DNA from: Nitrospirae bacterium UBA4572
GTDB taxonomy: Bacteria; Nitrospirota; Leptospirillia; Leptospirillales; Leptospirillaceae
DNA length: 6,554 nucleotides
Direction of reading: 5' to 3'
NCBI GenBank assembly: GCA_002387725.1
Contig: DGKK01000072.1
Coordinates: 16,103 to 22,656 of the forward strand
The position numbers and the translations under genes are program-made. Below, piece after piece: positions 1-5,112 of this stretch (position 1 is its first letter; every line of letters begins with the position of its first letter). Below the pieces are notes generated by a model, which was given only the letters and a program-made list of their open reading frames with translations, was not told the origin of the DNA and searched no databases.

Positions 1-1
1 G

Positions 2-313
2 CGGGTCGACGCCCCGGCCGACCGGGCCAAAAAGGCCGCCGTGGGGTCGGTCGACCCCCGGGCCCTCACCGTCACCCAGGTCGGGGGGGATCCCGTGGTC
101 CGGATTCTCTCCGCCGCCCCGGGGAACGGGGCTCCCATCGGGGGACTGAAGGTGGAGACGGAGTTCGGATGGTTCGCGGTGCGCCCCTCCGGGACGGAGG
201 AGATCGTCAAGATCTACGCCGAGAGCCAGAAGAGCCCCGCCCACCTCGAGCTCATCGTGGACTCGGCCTCCGCCTTCATGGAGGAGATCACGAAAAAGGC
301 CCCCCGGCCCTGA
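2..313 (+). CDS. pgm: Phosphoglucomutase (alpha-D-glucose phosphate-specific), C-terminal part only
   Basis: This is the 3' end of a gene that enters from the left edge; the frame is open from base 2 and stops with TGA at 311-313, giving 103 codons. The product would interconvert glucose-1-phosphate and glucose-6-phosphate in the cytoplasm, linking glycolysis to glycogen and envelope sugar synthesis. The fragment is the C-terminal domain (domain 4) of the alpha-D-phosphohexomutase family. Its diagnostic phosphate-binding loop RPSGT is encoded at 182-196, in the context GWFAVRPSGTEEIVKIYAES, which closely resembles E. coli Pgm (GWFAARPSGTED..KIY.ES). The catalytic serine and metal-binding loops lie outside the window. 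A GTG at 41 is internal and is not a start. The gene converges on the vWA gene, with only 40 bases between the two stop codons. The subfamily call (Pgm rather than phosphomannomutase/GlmM) rests on the GWFA.RPSGTE context and is fairly secure. Confidence 0.92.
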   Translation, partial: RVDAPADRAKKAAVGSVDPRALTVTQVGGDPVVRILSAAPGNGAPIGGLKVETEFGWFAVRPSGTEEIVKIYAESQKSPAHLELIVDSASAFMEEITKKAPRP

Positions 314-320
314 GGGACCG

Positions 321-336
321 GCGGGCCTCATCCCGC
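321..336. terminator. Weak GC hairpin between convergent genes
   Basis: The 40-base gap between the convergent stops of pgm and the vWA gene contains GCGGG (321-325), a six-base loop and CCCGC (332-336). The overlapping TCCCGCGGGA (331-340) is a perfect palindrome. There is no T-run on either side, so this is not a textbook intrinsic terminator. It is only the best candidate for 3'-end formation of the two converging transcripts. Confidence 0.25.
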
Positions 337-353
337 GGGAAGCTGTCGACTTC

Positions 354-1247
354 CTAGAGCTGCTTCTTGATCCTGTCGAGCCAGGAGCCCTTCTTCTCCG
401 TCACCCGGGGGGATCCGCATCCGTCGGGGGGCGGCCAGTTCACCAGCATCGACACCATGTGATCCGGCGTAATGTCGGCCCCGGACTTTTCAAAGTACTT
501 CTCCCAGAACTTGATCATCTTGCGGGTGCGCTCGATGGAGGGGGAGCGGGTTCCCACGACATAGACGCAGACATGCTTGAGGTCAGGGAAGCCATAGGCC
601 TTGCCCACCCGGTCGAGGTCTTTTTTTCCGAAGGTCATGGTGTTGTAGCGGAAGCGTCCCCGGTCCTCCTGCATGTCGGAGAGGAAGACCACCACCGGCC
701 GCATCTTGTCGGCGGAAAAGAGCTGGGAGGCCATGCGGGCCGCCCCGAAAAGATCCGTGTACTTGGATTTCCCGGGCTTGGCCAGCTTCTTTTTCATGGT
801 GTCGAGGAGCTGCTGGCGGATCGCGTCGTTCTTGGCATTGAGGGCCTTCATCTTGGCCTTGTAGTCGAGCTCGTTGTCGGAGAGGCTGTCGAAGGGGGGC
901 TTCGGAGCCAGCGTTCCCTCCGCCATGAAGTCGGAGATCAGGGAGTTGTCGTCCGTGATGGGCAGCACCCGGAGACGGTCTCCCTGCTTGAGGCCCGGGA
1001 TGATCCGGTCGAGCAGTGCCCGCCGGTAGACATCGAACTGCCGGTTGGTGCTTCCGGTTTCGTCGACGAAGACCAGGATGTCAAGTCCGGGGGGCGGAGC
1101 CTCGTCCCCCCAGGCCATCCCCGATCCGCCCCCTGCCGTCAGGAGTTCCGGACCCGAAAGGGCCGGAAGAACCGGGGACCCGAGGCCCACGAACACGCCC
1201 AGGCCCAGACCCAGCAACACCTTCCCTCCCCATCTCTTCGACATCAT
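354..1247 (-). CDS. Exported von Willebrand factor A (vWA) domain protein
   Basis: The product has 297 residues. A basic N-terminus (SKRWGGK) is followed by a hydrophobic stretch at about residues 10-30, which reads as a signal peptide or membrane anchor; AWG-DE near residue 47 is one possible cleavage site. The rest is a vWA fold. Strand DILVFVD leads into D62-E-T64-G-S66, the DxTxS variant of the MIDAS motif. T164 (SKYTDL) and D191 (VVVFLSD) supply the other MIDAS positions, so metal binding looks intact. vWA domains usually mediate metal-dependent protein-protein contacts; no enzymatic motif is visible. The basic tail (residues 284-297) and two cysteines (227, 277) are notable. The gene begins ATGATG: AGAAGG abuts the first ATG directly, so the second ATG (1244) is the better-spaced start. 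It is the last gene of a leftward four-gene cassette, 156 bases after the membrane-protein gene. I do not recognise a named family beyond vWA. Confidence 0.8.
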   Translation of the reverse strand: MMSKRWGGKVLLGLGLGVFVGLGSPVLPALSGPELLTAGGGSGMAWGDEAPPPGLDILVFVDETGSTNRQFDVYRRALLDRIIPGLKQGDRLRVLPITDDNSLISDFMAEGTLAPKPPFDSLSDNELDYKAKMKALNAKNDAIRQQLLDTMKKKLAKPGKSKYTDLFGAARMASQLFSADKMRPVVVFLSDMQEDRGRFRYNTMTFGKKDLDRVGKAYGFPDLKHVCVYVVGTRSPSIERTRKMIKFWEKYFEKSGADITPDHMVSMLVNWPPPDGCGSPRVTEKKGSWLDRIKKQL

Positions 1248-1403
1248 CCTTCTCTGCGGGATTCCCCGGAGGGTTCCGGGGCGGATAGCGCCCTCTCCCG
1301 CCTCTCCTTTCTCTGCTATCGGTGATTGACTCGGACTCCTGCCAAACGGCCAAGAAGCACCCAGGGTCGGGCCCTTGGCCCGGACCTCCGGCGGAAGGGC
1401 CGG
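1248..1403 (-). promoter_or_regulatory. Structured 156-base intergenic leader before the vWA gene
   Basis: This is the longest gap inside the cassette. On the transcribed (minus) strand it can form three structures. The first is an imperfect stem at 1365-1386 just after the membrane-gene stop: CGGGCC, loop AAG, GGCCCG, extended by GGT/ACC across one bulged base. The second is a 6-bp pairing of 1315-1320 with 1284-1289 (GATAGC/GCTATC, long loop). The third is a perfect 7-bp stem with a 4-base loop at 1264-1281 (CCCCGGA/TCCGGGG), ending 16 bases before the first ATG. None is followed by a T-run. They could set the expression ratio of the exported vWA protein or mark an mRNA processing site. A weak TTGGCA -35-like box is present without a good -10. 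The role is inferred only. Confidence 0.3.
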
Positions 1404-2495
1404 CTAAACCCTTCCCGTAGAAGAATAGGTGATCCGGCCACGAGACTCAACCCGGCCTTGCCCGTCTCCCGACCTTTGATCGGTCACCGACTCTGCCGCA
1501 TCGGGAAGCTTGAAGTCCGGCCACCAGCGCTTGAGGGTGGGCGACTCGGGATTTCGCGAGAAGGAGGCCGGGGCGACGGTTCCGCCACGGGAGGCCATGT
1601 TGGCCTGACGGTAAAGGGAGATCTTCGATGTGACCTCCGAAAGGACCCGCTCCGCCTCTCCCCGGCCGGCACGGATCACGGCATTGGTCCGGGAAATGGA
1701 GACGGAGAGGCGCTCCCGGAGCTTGCCCCGCTTCTTGTCGAGGCGCACGGTGGCCACGTGCAGGGCATCGAGCTCCGCATCCTGGTCATGGGCAAAGAAG
1801 GAGACCATGTAGGCCCCCATGAAGATCAGGAGGTTGATGGCGAACATGGCGTAGACCATATTGCCGGACCCGGCCCCCAGCTTGTGCTCGGCATGGAGAG
1901 TCACATACATGTTGCGGATGAAGGACAGCGCCGTCAGGGCCCCGAGAACGGTCGCGGGAGCCAGTGCGATCATGATCCCGGTGGCGATCTTGGGGGGGAC
2001 CAGGGTCCGGATCTGGAGCCCCAGGAAGACGCCGATGATCGGAAGCGTCAGCGAGAGGGTCATGCTCATCACATAGGTCATGAGCTCGGGCTCGCCGAAC
2101 ATCCGGAAGACCACCACGTTCAGGGGGAACTCCCCGATGGCGAGAAGAAGGACGACGATCCAGTGCACGGTGTAGGGAACCGGGATCACCACATCGCGGC
2201 CCACGGCTTCCTTCCGGTTCCGATAGCGGATCAGGACATCCTTGAGGCGATACTGGTTCGACTCGTAGGCATTGGCCAGATTGCTGGTCTTGCCCTCGAG
2301 ACTCGAGAGCTCGGAGGCCGTCTGGGCGTAGATCTCGCTGATCTTGGACTCGCCCGCCGCGATGATCGAGCGCTCGAAGGGCCCCGCCTCGTAGCTGCTT
2401 CCTGCCGGAAGGCCTGCCAGCCCGTCCTCGTGCCCCGCCTTCCGGATCGTCTCATCGTCGGGGAAGTCCGCCCTCGACTGAATTTTGTGTTTCAT
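1404..2495 (-). CDS. Four-TM membrane protein with cytoplasmic coiled-coil arms, function unknown
   Basis: The product has 363 residues and I do not recognise its family. Residues 1-100 are polar and helical, with heptad-like spacing around 45-95, ending in a basic stretch (RYRNRKE). Four hydrophobic segments follow: about 108-131, 138-162, 169-193 and 213-235. A second charged helical region (about 237-300, including RLDKKRGKLRERL) leads to a Gly/Ser/Pro-rich, probably disordered tail. Basic residues before TM1, between TM2 and TM3, and after TM4 place both termini in the cytoplasm by the positive-inside rule. There is no signal peptide, ATPase motif or protease motif. The start is supported by an AGGAGA Shine-Dalgarno element about 8 bases before the ATG. 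The gene lies 48 bases after the small coiled-coil gene and upstream of the vWA gene, so it may anchor or transmit signals between them (inference). Its GC content is clearly below that of recD (a block at 1801-1860 has 53%). Confidence 0.75.
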   Translation of the reverse strand: MKHKIQSRADFPDDETIRKAGHEDGLAGLPAGSSYEAGPFERSIIAAGESKISEIYAQTASELSSLEGKTSNLANAYESNQYRLKDVLIRYRNRKEAVGRDVVIPVPYTVHWIVVLLLAIGEFPLNVVVFRMFGEPELMTYVMSMTLSLTLPIIGVFLGLQIRTLVPPKIATGIMIALAPATVLGALTALSFIRNMYVTLHAEHKLGAGSGNMVYAMFAINLLIFMGAYMVSFFAHDQDAELDALHVATVRLDKKRGKLRERLSVSISRTNAVIRAGRGEAERVLSEVTSKISLYRQANMASRGGTVAPASFSRNPESPTLKRWWPDFKLPDAAESVTDQRSGDGQGRVESRGRITYSSTGRV

Positions 2496-2543
2496 CTTCT
2501 CTCTCCTCGATGTCGGGAATATCTCTTCCCGTTTGTGTGGCGG

Positions 2544-2885
2544 CTAGTTGATGACGCCGCTCCCCTCAACCGAATTCCGGCGATGGTGGCTCACGATCGT
2601 ATTGAGCTCGTCGACCATGAACTGAAGCTTGGTGTGGAGGTCGGCCACCGAGTTCACCCATTGCGATTCCCGGGCATGAAAGTTCTGGTAGTCTTCCTTG
2701 AACTGGGCGATGAAGCGGTTCATGCGCTCCGACTCGGCCCGCAGGGCATCCCGGTCGGTCAGAAGGATGTCCCACTGCTTCTTCGTCTCCGCCAGCCGGT
2801 CCATGACCACCGAAGACTTTTCCAGAAGGTCGTTGTACTCCTTGACGGCGTTAATGATTTTGTTGATGTCCTTGTCACCTAGCAT
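2544..2885 (-). CDS. Small soluble coiled-coil protein, function unknown
   Basis: The product has 113 residues and is almost entirely predicted amphipathic helix from about residue 5 to 100. It is rich in Lys, Glu, Asp, Arg and Leu with heptad-like hydrophobic spacing (for example around LLEKSSVVMDRLAETKKQW). It has no cysteine, no signal peptide and no membrane segment. The short C-terminal tail (from about residue 101) is polar. The start at 2885 is supported by an AAAGGAA Shine-Dalgarno element 6-7 bases upstream. It is the second gene of the leftward cassette, 65 bases after the RHH gene and 48 bases before the four-TM gene, whose cytoplasmic arms are also coiled-coil-like. A physical partnership with that protein is plausible but inferred. 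I recognise no homologue; low-complexity coiled coils make weak database matches unreliable. Confidence 0.72.
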   Translation of the reverse strand: MLGDKDINKIINAVKEYNDLLEKSSVVMDRLAETKKQWDILLTDRDALRAESERMNRFIAQFKEDYQNFHARESQWVNSVADLHTKLQFMVDELNTIVSHHRRNSVEGSGVIN

Positions 2886-2916
2886 GGTTCGTTCCTTTCC
2901 CTTTGGGGGTTCGTTC
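2886..2916. repeat. 9-bp direct repeat GGTTCGTTC, two copies 22 bp apart
   Basis: GGTTCGTTC occurs at 2886-2894 and again at 2908-2916, a start-to-start distance of 22 bases (about two helical turns). The pair spans the Shine-Dalgarno region of the coiled-coil gene. It could be a duplicated regulator site or chance; there are only two copies and no independent support. Confidence 0.35.
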
Positions 2917-2950
2917 TTGGCTCTCGCCCGGCCCTGCCGCCTGGGAGCGT

Positions 2951-3136
2951 TTAGTGGCTCCGGGAGGGGAGGTCATCCTCCCCGTTTGGCGTCCGGCGGC
3001 TCCGGGTCGACTCCTTGCCGAAGAAGGCCTCGAGTACCACGAGGATCTCGGAGTGGATCGAACGGTGCTCCCGGGTCGCCCGGTCCTTGATGATCTGGTA
3101 TAGCGCTTCATTCATGCGCAGCGTCATCCGTTTCAT
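2951..3136 (-). CDS. Arc-like ribbon-helix-helix DNA-binding protein, probable cassette regulator
   Basis: The product has 61 residues, close to Arc repressor in size. It shows the full ribbon-helix-helix pattern: a short strand with alternating residues (KRMTLRM, 2-8), helix A (about 9-22, NEALYQIIKDRATRE), a turn around HRS, and helix B (about 26-40, SIHSEILVVLEAFFG). SIHSEI matches the SxNSEI-type turn/helix of the Arc/MetJ family. The tail from residue 41 is polar and basic, then acidic. Such proteins bind DNA as dimers of strands inserted in the major groove and commonly autoregulate. It is the first gene of the leftward cassette, directly behind a strong promoter. There is no Shine-Dalgarno sequence before the ATG at 3136 or before the in-frame ATGs at 3127 and 3118, consistent with leaderless translation. 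Homologous folds also occur as antitoxins, but the next gene does not resemble a known toxin. Confidence 0.8.
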   Translation of the reverse strand: MKRMTLRMNEALYQIIKDRATREHRSIHSEILVVLEAFFGKESTRSRRTPNGEDDLPSRSH

Positions 3137-3142
3137 GATGTC

Positions 3143-3170
3143 ATTCTAACACTATTTTGGTGCATGTCAA
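3143..3170 (-). promoter_or_regulatory. Near-consensus sigma-70 promoter of the cassette
   Basis: On the minus strand TTGACA (3170-3165, perfect -35) is followed after 16 bases by TAGAAT (3148-3143, five of six -10 bases). The ATG of the RHH gene lies 6 bases beyond the -10 box, so transcription would start at or within a base or two of the ATG. Very AT-rich DNA directly upstream could act as an UP element. TGACAT occurs twice (3169-3164 and 3143-3138, 26 bases apart), overlapping the -35 box and the end of the -10 box. ATGT-CAA-ACAT (3164-3174) is a small inverted repeat on the -35 box. These are reasonable operator candidates for the RHH protein. Confidence 0.65.
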
Positions 3171-3195
3171 ACATACATTTAAAATATTGAAATAT

Positions 3196-3226
3196 AAAAA
3201 TAAATCTTATTTTAATATTTATTTTT
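3196..3226. repeat. 10-bp AT-only perfect inverted repeat
   Basis: AAAAATAAAT (3196-3205) and ATTTATTTTT (3217-3226) are perfectly complementary around an 11-base spacer. A nested pair, AAATATT (3182-3188) and AATATTT (3214-3220), is also present. With no G/C in the stem it would be a weak RNA hairpin, and in such biased sequence part of the match is expected by chance. It may serve as a protein-binding or curved-DNA element upstream of the cassette promoter. Confidence 0.4.
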
Positions 3227-3257
3227 TATTTTTTTGTTAATAAAAAAACACAAGAAT

Positions 3258-3295
3258 CAAAATTCTCCTTGACAGGAAAGGAGAATATTTTTTTT
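3258..3295. terminator. Intrinsic terminator after recD, bidirectional in form
   Basis: ATTCTCCTT (3262-3270), a seven-base loop GACAGGA and AAGGAGAAT (3278-3286) form a perfect 9-bp stem. On the plus strand one A and then eight T residues (3288-3295) follow. On the minus strand the stem is followed by TTT (3261-3259), then G and further T-rich sequence. Lying about 80-115 bases downstream of the recD stop, it most likely ends the leftward recB-recD transcript and insulates the cassette promoter at 3170. The better T-run faces rightward, where no plus-strand gene is visible, so it may instead block antisense transcription into recD. Confidence 0.75.
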
Positions 3296-3326
3296 ATCAT
3301 TATGGACACAGTCGAGGTCAGGATTT

Positions 3327-3344
3327 CCGTGACGAGGGTCACGG
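3327..3344. other. Perfect 7-bp GC stem-loop just after recD
   Basis: CCGTGAC (3327-3333), loop GAGG, GTCACGG (3338-3344) lies about 30 bases downstream of the recD stop on the transcribed strand. No T-run follows, so it is not itself an intrinsic terminator. It could protect the 3' end of the recBD mRNA or be a protein-binding palindrome. Confidence 0.4.
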
Positions 3345-3375
3345 GAGAAGCAGAAGGGCGGCCCCGGGATCCTTT

Positions 3376-5112
3376 TCACGATTGCGGGCGGGAAGAGGAG
3401 AGGTGGCGGGAAAGCCGGCTTTCGAGGCCGGAAGAGCGGGCCGGAGAGAGGCGGACCATGGAGAGGAAGCTCTCGGGAGAGGCCCAGACAACAAGGCCTT
3501 TCTTCGCCCGGGTGGCCGCGGTATAGAGAAGGCGGCGCGTGAGCAGGGGGTGGAGCTCCCCCCCCAGGAGAAGACAGACCCGGTCGAACTCCGACCCCTG
3601 GCTCTTGTGCACTGTCATGACGAAGGCCGTCTCCCAGGGAGGGGCCATCCGAAGGGGCAAGATGGCGGGCTCCGGGCGCCCGGGGGCCGCGAAGACCAGG
3701 CGCTCCCCGGAAAGGATCCCCAGGTCTCCATTCATGAGCCCCGTATCGTAGCTGTTCTGGAGAATCATGGCCGGCGCCCGGAAGCCCCGGGAACCCCGGA
3801 GGCGGGAGAAGACCCTCTCCAGGTGGCGGCTTCCCCTCAGGGCTCCCATGGGTCCGTCCCGAAAGGGCGAAAGCGCCATGAAACCTCCCAGCCTCTCCAG
3901 GGCCTCTCCGTCGGAGGAGGACGTCGCCAGGGGGGAAAAACCCTCCACCAGGAGATTCTCCGGCCATCCTTCCGCAACCGGCGCAAAGACCAGGTCCGGG
4001 TCGCCCCGCTCGAAAAGGCGGAGGGCCCCCTCCCCGTCCCCCTCCGCCACCTTCCGGGAAAACTCCTGAAGAAGGCCGCTCTCCCGTTGGCGATAGTTGC
4101 GCGACAGGACCACGAGTCCCCGGGGGACGCCCTTCTCCTGTGCCGACAGCGCCCGGCAGAGATCCCCCATCACCGCCCCGGCCCCCACCGGGGAGAGCTG
4201 GTCCTGATCCCCCACCAGAACGAGGCGGGTCCGGGGAGAGAGGGCGGAGAGGAGACTCTCCATGAGAAGAAGGTCCACCATCGACAGCTCATCGAGAAGG
4301 ACCAGGTCCCAGGGAAGAAACTCCCCCCGACGGGGGGCGATTCCCCGGAGGGAGGCCCCCAGAAGGCGGTGAAGGGTCATGGAGGGAACGGCCAGCTCCG
4401 GGGGCAGGACCTCGGCCAGGGCTTCGCCCATGCGGGCGGCGGCCTTGCCGGTGGGGGCGGCGCTGACCACCCGGATTCCGGGGACGAGCCTCCGGAAGAG
4501 AAGGAGAAGCCGGGCCGCCGTCCAGGTCTTCCCTGTCCCCGGGCCCCCCGTGAGGACCAGAAGCCGCGAACCGAGGGCCGCGAGGGCGGCGGTCCGGGAC
4601 GCTCCCCCCGCCTCGGGAAAGATCTCCTCAAGAAGCCTCTCGCGCGATGTCCCCTCTCCGACGCTCTCCTCCCTTTCCCCGGCCAGGCGATCCGCCAGAA
4701 GGCGGGCAACCCGCACCTCGGCCCGCCAGTAGCGGTAGAGGTAAAGTCCTCCCCCCTCCACCACCAGAGGCGCCGGGGCCTCCGGCCGTCCCACCACAGA
4801 GGGAAGCGAGGACAGGAGGGCCTCCCACTCCCTCCGGGGGGGAAGCGACGGAGGCAGCGGAAGAGGCGGAAAGGGCTCCTGCTCCGATCCCAGGTCGAAG
4901 AGGGTATGCCCCTCCCGGGGGGCGGAGGAGGCCAGGACCGTCCCCAGGGCAAGGACATCGGCGCTCGTGGAGTCCCGAGGGGCTCCCAGGCGAAGGAGCG
5001 TTCCGGCCAGGGCCCGGTCCACAAAGGCAAGGCGCTCAAGGGTGAGGGCCGCGTGAATCCAGCGGACGGTCGCCTCGCTCACCCCCGGAAGGCGCCGGTC
5101 GAGGTCGCTCAT
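3376..5112 (-). CDS. recD: Exodeoxyribonuclease V subunit RecD (5'-3' helicase)
   Basis: The product has 578 residues (E. coli RecD has about 608). It is the fast 5'-to-3' SF1 helicase subunit of RecBCD, which processes double-strand DNA ends for recombination and degrades foreign linear DNA. Motifs in order: an N-terminal region with the RecD-type YRYWRAEVRVARLL (126-139), Walker A GGPGTGKT (189-196), motif Ia APTGKAAARM (219-228), TLHRLLGA (246-253), Walker B DELSMVD (274-280; E. coli has DEASMVD), motif III GDQDQLSPVG (301-310), motif IV SRNYRQ (337-342), motif V VHKSQGSEFD (501-510) and motif VI YTAATRAKKGL (530-540). All catalytic motifs look intact. The start ATG overlaps the recB stop (ATGA) and has GGGGAGG about 4 bases upstream, indicating translational coupling. 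It lacks the long N-terminal extension of RecD2 proteins and neighbours recB, so it is the RecBCD-type subunit. Confidence 0.95.
   Translation of the reverse strand: MSDLDRRLPGVSEATVRWIHAALTLERLAFVDRALAGTLLRLGAPRDSTSADVLALGTVLASSAPREGHTLFDLGSEQEPFPPLPLPPSLPPRREWEALLSSLPSVVGRPEAPAPLVVEGGGLYLYRYWRAEVRVARLLADRLAGEREESVGEGTSRERLLEEIFPEAGGASRTAALAALGSRLLVLTGGPGTGKTWTAARLLLLFRRLVPGIRVVSAAPTGKAAARMGEALAEVLPPELAVPSMTLHRLLGASLRGIAPRRGEFLPWDLVLLDELSMVDLLLMESLLSALSPRTRLVLVGDQDQLSPVGAGAVMGDLCRALSAQEKGVPRGLVVLSRNYRQRESGLLQEFSRKVAEGDGEGALRLFERGDPDLVFAPVAEGWPENLLVEGFSPLATSSSDGEALERLGGFMALSPFRDGPMGALRGSRHLERVFSRLRGSRGFRAPAMILQNSYDTGLMNGDLGILSGERLVFAAPGRPEPAILPLRMAPPWETAFVMTVHKSQGSEFDRVCLLLGGELHPLLTRRLLYTAATRAKKGLVVWASPESFLSMVRLSPARSSGLESRLSRHLSSSRPQS

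Larger units (their letters stand above)
3141..3300. other. Extremely AT-rich intergenic block
   Basis: This block between recD and the RHH gene contrasts sharply with the surrounding GC-rich DNA: bases 3181-3240 contain only 3 G or C. It holds the cassette promoter at its left end, long A and T runs, an AT-only inverted repeat, and the terminator hairpin at its right end. I see no coding sequence in it. Short A/T tracts of this kind are typical of intrinsically curved DNA, UP elements and sites bound by xenogeneic silencers such as H-NS-type proteins. Which of these applies cannot be decided from sequence alone. Confidence 0.85.

Noticed and set aside
459..1325. A 288-codon plus-strand frame over the vWA gene
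   Set aside because: It is antisense to a recognisable vWA domain with signal peptide and has no domain of its own.
1326..2882. A 518-codon open frame on the plus strand across the membrane-protein and coiled-coil genes
   Set aside because: It is antisense to two genes with Shine-Dalgarno sites and realistic TM and coiled-coil composition. Its translation is His/Gly/Arg-rich without domains, as expected of the mirror frame in GC-rich DNA.
2544..3136. A toxin-antitoxin pair formed by the RHH gene and the coiled-coil gene
   Set aside because: The RHH fold fits an antitoxin, but the 113-residue protein shows no toxin fold or motif, the genes are 65 bases apart rather than overlapping, and two further genes continue the unit.
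3181..3295. A CRISPR array or tandem repeat in the AT-rich block
   Set aside because: There are only inverted and low-complexity A/T tracts; no regularly spaced repeat units exist.
3269..3300. A plus-strand promoter TTGACA ... TATCAT
   Set aside because: The spacing is 20 bases and the -35 box lies inside the terminator stem and loop.
3269..3526. A possible plus-strand small gene starting in the terminator region (85 codons)
   Set aside because: Its start lies inside a terminator hairpin, it has no ribosome-binding site, and most of it is antisense to the 3' end of recD or the adjacent hairpin.
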